Shown one piece after another: positions 54,667 through 64,000 of a DNA stretch of 64,000 bases. The position numbers and the translations under genes were made by a program. The DNA is from Pogona vitticeps (lineage: Eukaryota > Chordata > Lepidosauria > Squamata > Agamidae), in NCBI RefSeq assembly GCF_051106095.1, contig NC_135789.1, positions 21,137,764-21,201,763 of the forward strand, read 5' to 3'. Below the pieces are notes generated by a model. It saw only the letters and a program-made list of their open reading frames with translations. It was not told the DNA's origin and ran no database searches. Within the stretch, counting starts at the first letter, position 1. Every line of letters begins with the position of its first letter.

Positions 54667-54823
54667 GTAAGGGCGCTCTGCACATGCACAGGACAGGAGG
54701 AGCATGTGCGTCCTGTTCCTGCCCCTGCTCCTATTCAGTCTCCTCTCCCTGCTCCTGACCCTCTTTTGCCTCCTCCTCCTCCTCCTCTTTCGGGTGGCAA
54801 CTTGAGGACAGCCTTTCACCACA

Positions 54824-55027
54824 ATGCCAGGCTGGCAGGTGGCGGTGCTCCCCACACCACTGCCTTACTCAGTGGCAGGACCGCACTGCAGGGGCCACCG
54901 TCTCCTGCCGCTGTGGATCCTAAACCCAATGGGAGTGTCCCTTGCCTTGGCTCCGTCTCTCCTGCTCTCTGCCATGGTGGCCGGGCTGGGGCCATGGAGC
55001 GTGGCCCTATCGGTGGCCATGGCTGTA
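54824..55027 (+). CDS. Membrane-helix module 3
   Basis: ATG in context ACAATGC opens the same frame as at 46024: MPGWQVAVLPTPLPYSVAG, then GVSLALAPSLLLSAMVAGLG and PWSVALSVAMAV. After 55027 it runs into intron-like array DNA. Confidence 0.45.
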
Positions 55028-55304
55028 GGGTGGAGGGGGCACACAGATATGTCGGGGCCCAAGTGGGAATGGGCCACGTGGGGGGGAAGAGTCTGCCAGG
55101 CCCAACTTCCACGACCCCACCCCAGGCTGGCGAACCCCACACTCATTGTACCCCCTCGTGATCCACGGTCCCAATCCTGGGAACCTGGAATCGGGGGTAG
55201 AATTGGCCCCCGAGGGATCCCATGGGCCCAAACGATCACAATAGGGCTGTCAGTTATCTAGTCAGTTTCCGCTGGTAGAACTTGGACTCTTCTTTCTTGT
55301 GCAG

Positions 55305-55704
55305 ATGAGGAGGCAATGGATTGGGCCCCCAGAGAAGGAATCGCAGTACTTGTGTCCTTTCTATCGAGGGAGGCAGGCAACCAGCACGCGGCACTTCTCC
55401 CCGGGCCCCCGGCTGCCTCTCCGGAGTGCCATCCCTCCAGACTAGGAGCTCCCCCAAGACCAGACCGGAAGGGAACGGGATTGAGGACAGGCCAGCTGCT
55501 GCCCATGTGGAAACTAGATCGGAGGACCGCTGCCTCCTTCACCGACACGTGGAAGCAGTAGTAGCCGCCCAGAAAGCGATGAGGACGCCTCAGCCATTGG
55601 CCTCTTTTCCCACCCAGGAAGAAGAGAGGCGACACTCCTTCCCAAAGCGGATCCCTCTTTCAGGAACCAAGCCGGAGCTTCTCCAGCTTTTCTCTTTTCC
55701 CTAA
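55305..55704 (+). CDS. Module B start joined to terminal exon F, copy 1
   Basis: After the acceptor at 55304 the first codons read DEEAMDWAP, the start of a module B. Then a segment duplicated at 55855-56222 follows. The frame from 55321 is the best conserved between copies and ends HSFPKRIPLSGTKPELLQLF and SFP with TAA at 55702. The module B frame itself continues to TAG at about 55559. Which is used is unclear. Confidence 0.4.
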
Positions 55705-55854
55705 ACCAAAAAACAAAACCTATGTTCCCTTCCCTCTTTCCCAAGTGGAAACCTCCCCAAGGGGGATCTGGAAAGACAGACGTCTGGGCTGTGCAGAGGC
55801 TGAGATGTTCACCAGGATGGCTGCTAGGACCCTCCTGGATGAGACCCCAGAGAG
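55705..55854 (+). other. Segment shared with the 35-37 kb gene-like region
   Basis: 55727-55765 matches 47029-47069 and 55778-55858 (LGCAEAEMFTRMAARTLLD) matches 36905-36985. Confidence 0.6.
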
Positions 55855-56222
55855 GGAATCGGTGTACGTGTGTGCTTTCCATCGAGGGAGGGAGGCAACC
55901 AGCACACAGCCCTTCTCCCCGGGCCCCCGGCTGCCTCTCCGGAGTGCCGTCCCTCCAGACTAGGAGCTCCCCCAAGACCAGACCGGAAGGGAACGGGATT
56001 GAGGACAGGCCAGCTGCTGCCCATGCGGAAACTAGATCAGAGGACCGCTGCCTCCTTCACCAACAGGTGGAAGCAGTAGTAGCCGCCCAGAAAGCGATGA
56101 GGACGCCTCGGCCATTGGCCTCTTTTCCCACCCAGGAAGAAGAGAGGCGACACTCCTTCCCAAAGCGGATCCCTCCTTCAAGAGCCAAGCCGGAGCTTCT
56201 CCAGCTTCTCTCTTTTCCCTAA
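55855..56222 (+). CDS. Terminal exon F, copy 2
   Basis: Tandem duplicate of 55336-55704 with about a dozen substitutions, the same frame being conserved: VEAVVAAQKAMRTPRPLASF, then KPELLQLLSFP and TAA at 56220. Function unknown. Confidence 0.45.
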
Positions 56223-56309
56223 GCCAAAAAACAAAACCTATGTCCTCCCTGCAGCCACAAGAAAGAACAGACATATTCTGAGAAGAAACGATCGCTCTCA
56301 GGATTTCTG

Positions 56310-56417
56310 CTGAGGAACAAGAGGCTCTGTGTCTTGTAACCCTCTGGTCCTCTTGCTCACGATGTCCTGCCCCATCTGTGGACACTGGGAGCCCTATTTC
56401 CACTGCGTTCTTATCTG
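56310..56417 (+). other. Module E copy 5, diverged
   Basis: Reads MSCPICGHWEPYFHCVLIW to a GTAAGA donor at 56418. The CxxC frame is better kept here than the alternative. A (GGA)n run follows at 56446-56472. Confidence 0.4.
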
Positions 56418-56689
56418 GTAAGAAAGGGCACTCTGCACATGCTCAGGAGGAGGAGGAGGAGGAGGAGGAGAGGTAAGGCACCCAGTCCCACCCCCAGTGG
56501 AGGGGACTAAGGATCTCCCCAGAGAGGGCAAGTTAGGGACCGCTTGTGCAGGAGAGCTCGGCCCCTTCCCCCAGGCCCTCACAGCTGCCCCACTCTTTCC
56601 AAGGAGCACCTCAGCCGGCCGCAGGACTGGAACCCAAGTTTTGTAAGGGCTGGGATAGCAAAACACAGGTGAGCAGCTGAGAAGGGGAG

Positions 56690-57000
56690 GCTCCTTGCAA
56701 TTTGTGGGGGGGAGCGAGGCTGCAAGGTGTGGGTTTCTGGTGCGCCCTGGACTGGTCGCCCTCCGGCCGGCCACCCTCAGCCCAGGGAGGGGGCTTGGGC
56801 TTCCTTCTGAACATGCCCTAAAACAAGCTGGACATGAAATTCTCTTTCAAAACACAGAAGTACTGGACATCATCAGCAATCACTATGTTAGACTGCACAG
56901 GGAAGCCCTGCCTCCTGCTAACTCTAAAGATGCTAGGCTGACCCAGCGGGTAGGAAAAGCTTTGCTGGCCACTGCTTGACCGATGATCAGAGACCACAGA
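56690..57000 (+). mobile_element. Penelope-like element fragment
   Basis: SEHALKQAGHEILFQNTEVL then DIISNHYVRLHREAL resembles the GIY-YIG C-terminal region of vertebrate Penelope elements. The match is short. Confidence 0.45.
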
Positions 57001-57840
57001 GACAAACCGTTGACTATGCTGCTAGATAAGTGTGGCTGAGCAGCAGCCCCTTCTCCGGTGCCTTGCCTTTGACCTGAAAATGACATTCATTGAGACCTTT
57101 TTTCTATTTATGAAATTGGCCCATCGCTTCCTGGATTCAGACTGTGTGCCACTGAGATCCCACATTAAAAAATTATGAAAGGAAGGGAGCTGAAGATGGA
57201 TGGAGTTCCTCAAAGGTGAGCCAGTTTCGGAGAGAAGGAGAAGGGGGAGGCACACGAGGAAACGTGGGGAGATGCATGAAAAGGGCCACATATTGGAGAT
57301 GCAAGGGAGCAGATGATGATGGAGGAAGGATTCAACAGAGTGTCATAGTTGGGGAAAAAGGTCAGGAGGGCGAAACTTGGAATGAGCTCAGACGTGGAAG
57401 GGAGTTGAAAAATAATGAAAAGGGAATTTTCCCCACTGCAGTTAGAGCATCGTTGGTTGTTCAGAGAGACTGGAGAAAACAGCATGAAAGGATGTCAGGG
57501 AGCAATCAAGGGGCCAGCTGCGCAGATATACGGAAGGAGCCTGGACGTGTCTTTCTCTGTCTCCATTTTGGGAAAATTTTGGAGAACAAATGAGGTCCCG
57601 GGAAGGTGAGAAGTGTGCCAATATCCCCACCCTTGAAGAGGGAGAGAATGAATGATCTGGGCAACGCGCAAGCAGCCCACATGGCAAAGGGGTTCTGGAA
57701 GAAGTTCTCAAAGTAGTTGGTTGGAGAGCACCCAGAAACAAGCCAGCCAGCCAGCCATTGGATCTGTGACAGCCAGAGCCCTGGGGTTGGGCCGGTAAGG
57801 GGGGGTGTTAATCAGAGAATCACAAGTTCAGTAGATCAGG
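57001..57840. other. No gene seen
   Basis: Unique-looking DNA; short open frames without recognised products. Confidence 0.35.
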
Positions 57841-57844
57841 GGTG

Positions 57845-57965
57845 GTCGTAGCATGTGTTGCCCCCCAACTTTGGAATGCCGTCCCTATAGAGATCCACCT
57901 GGCTCCAACACTTCTGGCTTTTTGGTGCCAGGCAAAGACTATTTAGCCAGCATTTTAATTAAATA
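57845..57965 (+). mobile_element. L2-type ORF end fragment
   Basis: LWNAVPIEIHLAPTLLAF matches the LWNxLPxxI end of L2 ORF2. Very short. Confidence 0.45.
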
Positions 57966-58600
57966 GTAATAATCATTTTATTTGTAAGATCAATAGATCA
58001 GATGTGAATAACACAGAACAACTGCATAAGAATAAACAGAATCAATACAATATTGAGTGCAGCAGACTCTTAGGGAGATGAATTCCATAAATATTTGTTA
58101 GGAGCATAACCCCACCCCCAATGCAAACATATTCATATATGCATGCATACATGCATATATCTAGAGGATTAAGGCACTATTTCTCGCCTGCAGACTAGTG
58201 TTGCTGCACAGAAACTGGCCACTTTAATAGTTACTGGTGGACACTGGTCTGCCAGCAGGTAACACATATACTTTAGTACTCATCTTCTCTTCCAGAGAAG
58301 CTTTGCAAAACTGGATAAAAGTGAATGAAAGTGTCATGGAAATCAGTGTAGAAGGAGCAATACAACAGAACATGGCGAACCGTCTCCCACACACCAGGGA
58401 GGACATAAGCACTCTTCCTAGGGAATGTTCTTGTATCTGTCTTCCAACAGGACTGAAGGAAGTATGTTACACTTTGCTAATGTAAAAGCTTTTCTATATT
58501 TTGGAAGGGTCAGAATATTCAAATAGCTTGCAGGTAAAATTGCCTGACCATAATCTCTAAAGCCAGGATGGGCTGTAACTATAGTATTCTTTAGCTGGCC
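57966..58600. other. No gene seen
   Basis: AT-rich. The open frame 58237-58485 has no recognised product. Confidence 0.35.
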
Positions 58601-58955
58601 ATATGAGCAGCAGGATTTATTAATATTATTTTTTAATGATTGTGTTTAATATAGTATATTATTATAATATTGCCTATTTTAAATTGTTTTAATATTTTTT
58701 AAATTTTAATATTGTTGTATGCCACTCAGAGACCACTGATAATGGCGCAGCTAAAAATCTTGTAAATAAATAAATAAATTATTTTTTCTGGGTTTTGTTG
58801 TGTTCCCCCCCCCCCGCCTTTATCATTTTTACTGTAGTTTCCTGTGCCTCCATTGTTTATTTGATTGCATTATCTCTTAACTGCCCTGAAGAGTGTCTTG
58901 CACTAATGGTGTGGCATAAAAATAAAATTCAATAAATAAATAACTAAATAAAAAC
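58601..58955 (+). mobile_element. Two L2-like LINE tails
   Basis: GTATGCCACTCAGAG...AAATAAATAAATAAAT ends near 58780 and a second AAATTCAATAAATAAATAA end lies near 58945. No coding part is left. Confidence 0.5.
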
Positions 58956-60363
58956 CCTGACTTCAGTAAGTCTTTTCAGCAAGGTTCCCCCTCCAATGTT
59001 CTTGCCTCCCATTTGGTGAAAGATGAGAGATTATATCTAAAGTGAGACAGATTTACAGCTGATAGATGGTTAGAAAGGGCCTAAGTTGAGGCAGGAGTCC
59101 AAATCAAAGGATATTTGCCAGGTGGTGGTTGAATTTTCTCTCGAAGTCCTGAAGCCCTTCACCCCCCTCTGAATGTCATGGGTCCCATGGCTCTACTGGT
59201 CTAACTCTTTGGAGGTTTTTCCTGATATTCAGTCTCAATGTGGCCTCCTGTCCCTTGAGCCTTTTATAGTCTGTCCCATACCCTGGAAGGATGGAGAACT
59301 GATCCTGCCCCTCCTTCTGAAGGACAGCCTTTCAAGTATTTCAAAAGAGCCATCTTGTCTCCCCTCAGCCTTCTTTTTTCCAGGCGAAACCCTCCCAATG
59401 CTTTCAGCTTTTGGCTTGGAACCGGGAGCCAGGAGCCAAGAGGAGGCCTAACCAGGGCCAAAGTGAAGGGGAAACCCATACCCCATGGGATTGGGAGGCT
59501 AGGCTTCTGTTCATGGAGCTTTAAAAACCACTGGCCTTTTAAAAAAAAGCTACACCACACGGTGGGCTCCTAGTCACCTTGTGATCTAAGACAAGGCAAG
59601 ATCTTTCTGGCTCCTAGTTTGGCTGAGCCAGGGCTCCCCCATCTTGTCACTGTGTGTTTGGTTTATTTTTCTGAGGCGTTGCAACTCTACCCTTCTCCCC
59701 CTGTGAGTGTGTTCAGGATAAGGTGATGCCCGTTCCCCATTTTGTTTCCCCAAAACCCATGATGTTTCTTTTTCCCCCTTCTTTTTATTTTTATTTATTT
59801 ATTTATTTATTTATTTATTGAGAAAACACCTTTTTAAAATTTTCTAACCCCAGAGACCTGTGGAGCATGACTTTGGGAGGACCCACCGGTCCTTCAAACT
59901 CTTTCCACTGAGCCTAACTGTCTCTCGAATTCCCCATGGGGGGGGGTTCGCTCCCAAAGGCTCACAAATCGGTTGGTTCCCTCATGAGGGGCTCCTCAGG
60001 CTGGGGCAGGGGAAGACCCCCAAAGGGGAGCCCACCACCACTGTCTCCCCATTGAGGCTCTTCTCCTCCTCCTCCCTGCTCCTCAGATCCCCCTCCATGG
60101 TCGGATCCTCTCCTCTCTTTCCCCTCTTCTCTCCCCAACGGCCGGTAATGAAGGCTAAACTGCCTGCTGTCCCCTCCAGTGTGAGGGCTTGAGGAAAGGA
60201 AGGCTTGCCCTCCTCCTTCCTGACAGGATTTCTGTTCCTCCTCATGCCCAGCCTATTCAGATCCTTTTGAATTTTATTTCTGCCTTCAAGTGGGTTCACC
60301 TGAATTTCTGTCAGCCACCCATTTTAGCAACCATTCCCTGGTCATTAATAAAAATGTTGAAGG

Positions 60364-61076
60364 TCAAAGAAACAATGGTTCAATGGGCAAATATATTGGA
60401 TATAAAAATAACTTTGAAAAATGGCAAAAACTGTGGTCTAGAAACTATACTAAAATGACAATGGCAACATCTTATAAAGAGAACTTATATAAAATGTTTT
60501 ATAGATGGCATTTACCATCTGATAGATTAGCTAAAATGTTCTTTAATAGGTCAAGTAAATGCTGGAAATGTCATAAAAAAACTGGAACTTCTTATCATCT
60601 TTGGTGGACCTGTGATAAAGAATTTTTGGGGGAAAAAATACATATATGGCTTGTTAAAATAATCAAAAATGTAGATTTTAAGCCAGAACTTTTTTTATTA
60701 GGTACAATACCAGAAAGTGTTGATAAACAAAATGTATATTTAATACTGCAAATCTTAACAGCTTGAAGGATTGTATTTGCACAACACTGGAAAAATGTAG
60801 AAACACCTACAGATCAAGAAATAATTAAAAAGATATTGGACTGCACCAAAATGGATAGACTGACACTGAAAATCAAAGGAAAAGAAGATGCAGAATATTA
60901 TCAAACATGGAATTTGTTTTATTAATGATAAGAAGCATGTTGTATAGATTAAGAGCTTAATATATATTGTAGTTGTATTAACAAATGATTATAAGCTGAA
61001 CCCAGATGACACTATGTTAAATAAGCATAGAAGGATTTTATATGTAATAATAATAAAATAAAATAAAAATGTTGAA
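60364..61076 (+). mobile_element. 5'-truncated L1 nested in CR1
   Basis: It encodes KENLYKMFYRWHLPSDRLAK, CWKCHKKTGTSYHLWWTC and the ORF2 end, then an (AATAA)n tail. AATAAAAATGTTGAAG occurs at both ends, a 16-bp target duplication. Confidence 0.88.
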
Positions 61077-61866
61077 GAGCACTGGACCCAGGACTGATCC
61101 CTGGGATCCCCACTAGCGACCTCCAAATTTGAGAGGGAGCCATTAATCATCATCCTGTAGCCATCCTGTAATCATCCACTTGACAATTGCTCTACCCAGC
61201 TCACACCTTATTAGCTTGTTAATTAGGAAATCATGGGGCACTTTTGTCAAAAACTTTGCTGAAGTCAAAATAAACCTCTTCTACTGCATTCCCTCTGTCT
61301 CTCAGGGAGGTGACCCGACTGGCCTGTCGTTCCCACATTCCTCATTTTTTGCCCTTTTTAAAGATAAGGTCAACGTTGGCCCTCTTCAGATCCTCACCCT
61401 TCCCCCCCCTCCCGCCGCCATGATTTCAAGAAAAGAAGGGGCAGTGCTTCTGAGTGGTCAGATTCCTCTCAGAGGCCGTTTTTATTTGAACTCCTTCAAG
61501 GCAGTCAGGTCTTCCTTGACAGTTTATCCGTCTCCAACTGCCATTCTGCCCCCCCCCCCCGCTTGTCCTTCCCATGTGTCTGGAGGGTCACAGCCTCTGC
61601 TTTGGGAAAAGATGGAGCTAAAAGAAGAATGGAGGGCTTCTGCCTCGTCTTTGCCCTCATTTTTCCATTTCCTTTGAGCAGCTGAGCCACTCTTCCTTTC
61701 CTCTGTCTTTTGCTAGGCACATGTCTGGAGAAGGCCTTTTTCTTCTTATTTTCTATGCTTCTAAGCTTGCCTCAGCTCCTTCTCAGCTTTTGCCTTTCCT
61801 GCAACTCCTTGCCACTTGTCTGGATTCTTTTTGTGTGTGTGTGGTCTGGCCTTCCTTCCACTTCCT

Positions 61867-62145
61867 ACCCTGTTTCCCCAAAAATAAGACCTAACCTGAA
61901 CATAAGCCCTCATCTGATTTCTCAGGATGCTCCTCACATAAGCCCTACCCCAAAAACAAGCCCCAGTGAAGAGAAACCCTGCCCTCCGCTATTGTGCAGC
62001 AGCCAGAAGATGATGACAGGACTGTATTTGAATCAATGTAAAAATAAATGTCAAAATAAAACATCCCCTGAAAATAAACCCTAATGCATTTTTGGAGCAA
62101 AAATTAATATAAGACCCTGTCTTACTTTGGGGGAATCACGGTATA
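61867..62145 (+). mobile_element. MITE, nearly complete
   Basis: Starts TACCCTGTTTCCCC and ends GGGGGAATCACGGTA; the same family as 17801-18086. Confidence 0.75.
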
Positions 62146-62929
62146 TATGTCCTTTCCCCCCCCCCCCCGCCGCCCTCAGGTCCTCTCTGAGCCACTTGTC
62201 TGGTCTTTTTTGCTGTTTCCTACCTCCCCCCCTTGTTCAAATTGTTTTCAGTTATGCCTTTATAGTTTCCTGTTTTAGAAACTCCCACCCTTTGGGATTT
62301 TCTTGTTAGGATCTCCTGCCATGGGACCTTACTCATCTTTGTTCTGAGTTCATTAAAATTGGAGTCATTTTTTAAAAAAAACATCCAGCATATCTATATG
62401 TGTGTGTGGCTCCCCTCTGCTCTGGTTTCCTTGGAAATGAACAATCCTAGGAGAACAGGGACCCTCTCACCCAGAGTTCCCCTTCCTGTCACTTCCTCCA
62501 CCATGTTGTCTCTGTTGGTTAGAATCAAGTCAAGGATAAATTCATTTAGTTTCTCTGCTTTCTTTCTCCACCTTTTGTAGGCGAAAATGATCAGCCACGC
62601 AAGGCCAGGAATTTCTTGGAAGGGCTTGGAGTTGGAGTTTGCTAATGACCTCAAAACAAATCTGAAAGGAGTGAAATTCTGCCAAGTCTGCCATGTTACA
62701 CTCAGGCACAAAGGCAAACATTTCACAACCTTTGCAGGACACCAGGACTGAACTGCATCTTCCCTCCATAGTCCCTGTTAGTTTTTCATTTTGATGTGTT
62801 TCTCTATGAATACCCTTTCCCCTTTTATTTGTTACCTTGAACCTAGTTGAGAAAGTCCACTAATAATATAACTATTTTCAAAAATCCAAGAATATGCTAA
62901 GGGCCTCAAAGTCAGAAACGTATTCAAGA

Positions 62930-63500
62930 ATCTAAACATTTAGATTCTCAACCTCATGTCTGGTTTTAAAAAATGCAGCTGCCAATATCAGAAGGTGGAT
63001 TTAATCTCCCAGATATCAGTGTGTATCATAAAGCATATCTTTTAGCTGAAGTAAACTGCTGGCAAACCTCTATTCCTATTAATACTCCATTTTAGGCGAG
63101 TCTAGAAATGACTTATTTAACACAACCCTATATGGATGGTTTGTTCTGGGTTCTAAATACATTTTGAGAAAAGGAAACATACCTCCTTCCATTTTAGCTA
63201 CTGGGGAAATATGAAGAATATTAGCTTGCCAATTATAATTCAACCCATATGCCCATGAAAAAACTACTCTATGGGCAAATTCAGTACTAAGAATTGAGAA
63301 AAAGTCCTTTTTGTGGAAAAAATGGGCAGAATGTGGTATATACACCTTAGACCAGTTAATAGTACAGATGATTAATTTCTATTTTTTTCCATTCCACATT
63401 CTAAATATAACCTATCTGCAACTACACAATGGCAATATCTTCAACTCCAACACCTTTTGGTGTCTGTTTTTGGCCCATCTGCAATGAGTGCCTCAGAATC
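62930..63500 (+). mobile_element. L1 ORF2 fragment
   Basis: GFNLPDISVYHKAYLLAEVN and LWKKWAECGIYTLDQL are L1 ORF2 motifs after the reverse transcriptase. The right end is not exact. Confidence 0.6.
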
Positions 63501-63599
63501 TCCCAGACTGTTAGAGGCAATTATTGGATCTAATGAGTGGCCAGAGTTAGCGGGCGCATGGTGACCTGGGCCGTTTCATCTGTCCTGTGTGGGTGTGGA

Positions 63600-64000
63600 A
63601 TCTGATGGGTCAGCTCAGGGAGGTGACCCAATTTAAAAAAGGGAGAGATCAGATTAGTCTGGCAGGATTCCTCTGTGTTGGCTTCCAGTTCTTACTACAT
63701 GGTTTTCTAGTGACTGCTTTATAATCTAAATAAAACTAATAAGAATCCTCTATTCCAGAAATTTCCCTGGGATGGAAGGTCAGGCTGACTGGCCTGTAGT
63801 GCCCACATTCCTCATTTTTTGCCCTTTTTGAAGATAAGGGCAATGTTGGCCCTCTTCAGATCCTCTGGCACCTCACCCTTTCCCCCCCCCCCCCCCCGCC
63901 ATGATTTCAAGAAAAGAAGGGGCAAGCGGTTCTGAGAGTGGTCAGATTCCTCTCAGAGGCCGTTTTTATTTGAACTCCTTCAAGGCAGTCAGGTCTTCCT
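63600..64000 (-). mobile_element. CR1 LINE fragment, antisense, second copy
   Basis: AGATTAGTCTGGCAGGATTC and GTCAGGCTGACTGGCCTGTA are CR1 antisense. From 63790 it repeats 61315-61517 almost exactly; the first copy has an internal deletion relative to it. It runs off the window end. Confidence 0.75.

Larger units (their letters stand above)
59160..62870 (-). mobile_element. CR1 LINE, antisense, with nested insertions
   Basis: Antisense CR1 landmarks appear in order: TTTTTCCTGATATTCAGTCT and CTCAGCCTTCTTTTTTCCAG (3' end), AGAGCACTGGACCCAGGAC, GAAGTCAAAATAAACC, GCCCTTTTTAAAGATAAGG and CCATGTTGTCTCTGTTGG (upstream ORF). An L1 (60364-61076) and a MITE (61867-62145) lie inside. The ORF is decayed. 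Confidence 0.75.

Overview
The window looks like squamate reptile (lizard or snake) nuclear DNA. The evidence is the mix of interspersed repeats: RTE-BovB, CR1, L2-type and L1 LINE pieces, a tRNA-derived SINE of the squamate kind, TA-flanked MITEs, tyrosine-recombinase and Penelope-like relics, and two young Ty3/Gypsy LTR elements. Nothing prokaryotic is present. Most long open frames are either in the LTR elements or are shadows in GC-rich repeated DNA.

Layout. 0-9.7 kb: an L2 3' end, an antisense L1 piece, an unassigned GC-rich patch, then LTR element 1 (3541-9123). 9.7-17.1 kb: what I read as the best-preserved copy of a small three-exon gene (start exon 9912-9973, exon 2 at 16296-16387, stop exon 16944-17050). 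Its first intron holds an antisense BovB into which LTR element 2 (10609-15933) has inserted. 17-24.9 kb: repeats, a MITE, and an exon-like block that fuses a CAG-repeat start to a lysyl-oxidase exon fragment. 24.9-27.1 kb: a second BovB plus exon 2 and exon 3 copies, a segmental duplicate of 15.9-17.1 kb. 27.4-28.7 kb: an unrecognised exon with a good acceptor, then the first coding exon of a PARD3B-like gene. 29.4-33.3 kb: a tyrosine-recombinase relic and an L2. 35.2-37.0 kb: a gene-like GC-rich segment. 37.8-56.4 kb: the main body of a rearranged tandem array of the same exon modules, with a five-fold 315-bp exon 2 cluster (41.8-43.2 kb), three copies of a membrane-helix module, a zinc-finger fragment captured in frame, and tandemly duplicated terminal exons. 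56.7-64 kb: Penelope, L2, CR1, L1 and MITE remains.

The array is the notable object. Its modules keep matching splice phases: the start exon ends in phase 2, exon 2 (usually 92 bp) supplies one base and ends with one base, and exon 3 supplies two. Spliced, the founder copy gives an 86-residue protein with a hydrophobic N-terminus, a basic KRK cluster and three tryptophan repeats of the form EEPMDWxPS up to the stop. I recognise no known family. At least 12 copies of exon 2 and 9 of exon 3 lie on the plus strand, mostly in partial or shuffled order. Around them sit pieces of unrelated host genes (LOX-like, PARD3B-like, C2H2 zinc finger) that still carry splice sites, so the region reads as an ampliconic, gene-fragment-collecting locus. 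Expression is not shown by the sequence alone.
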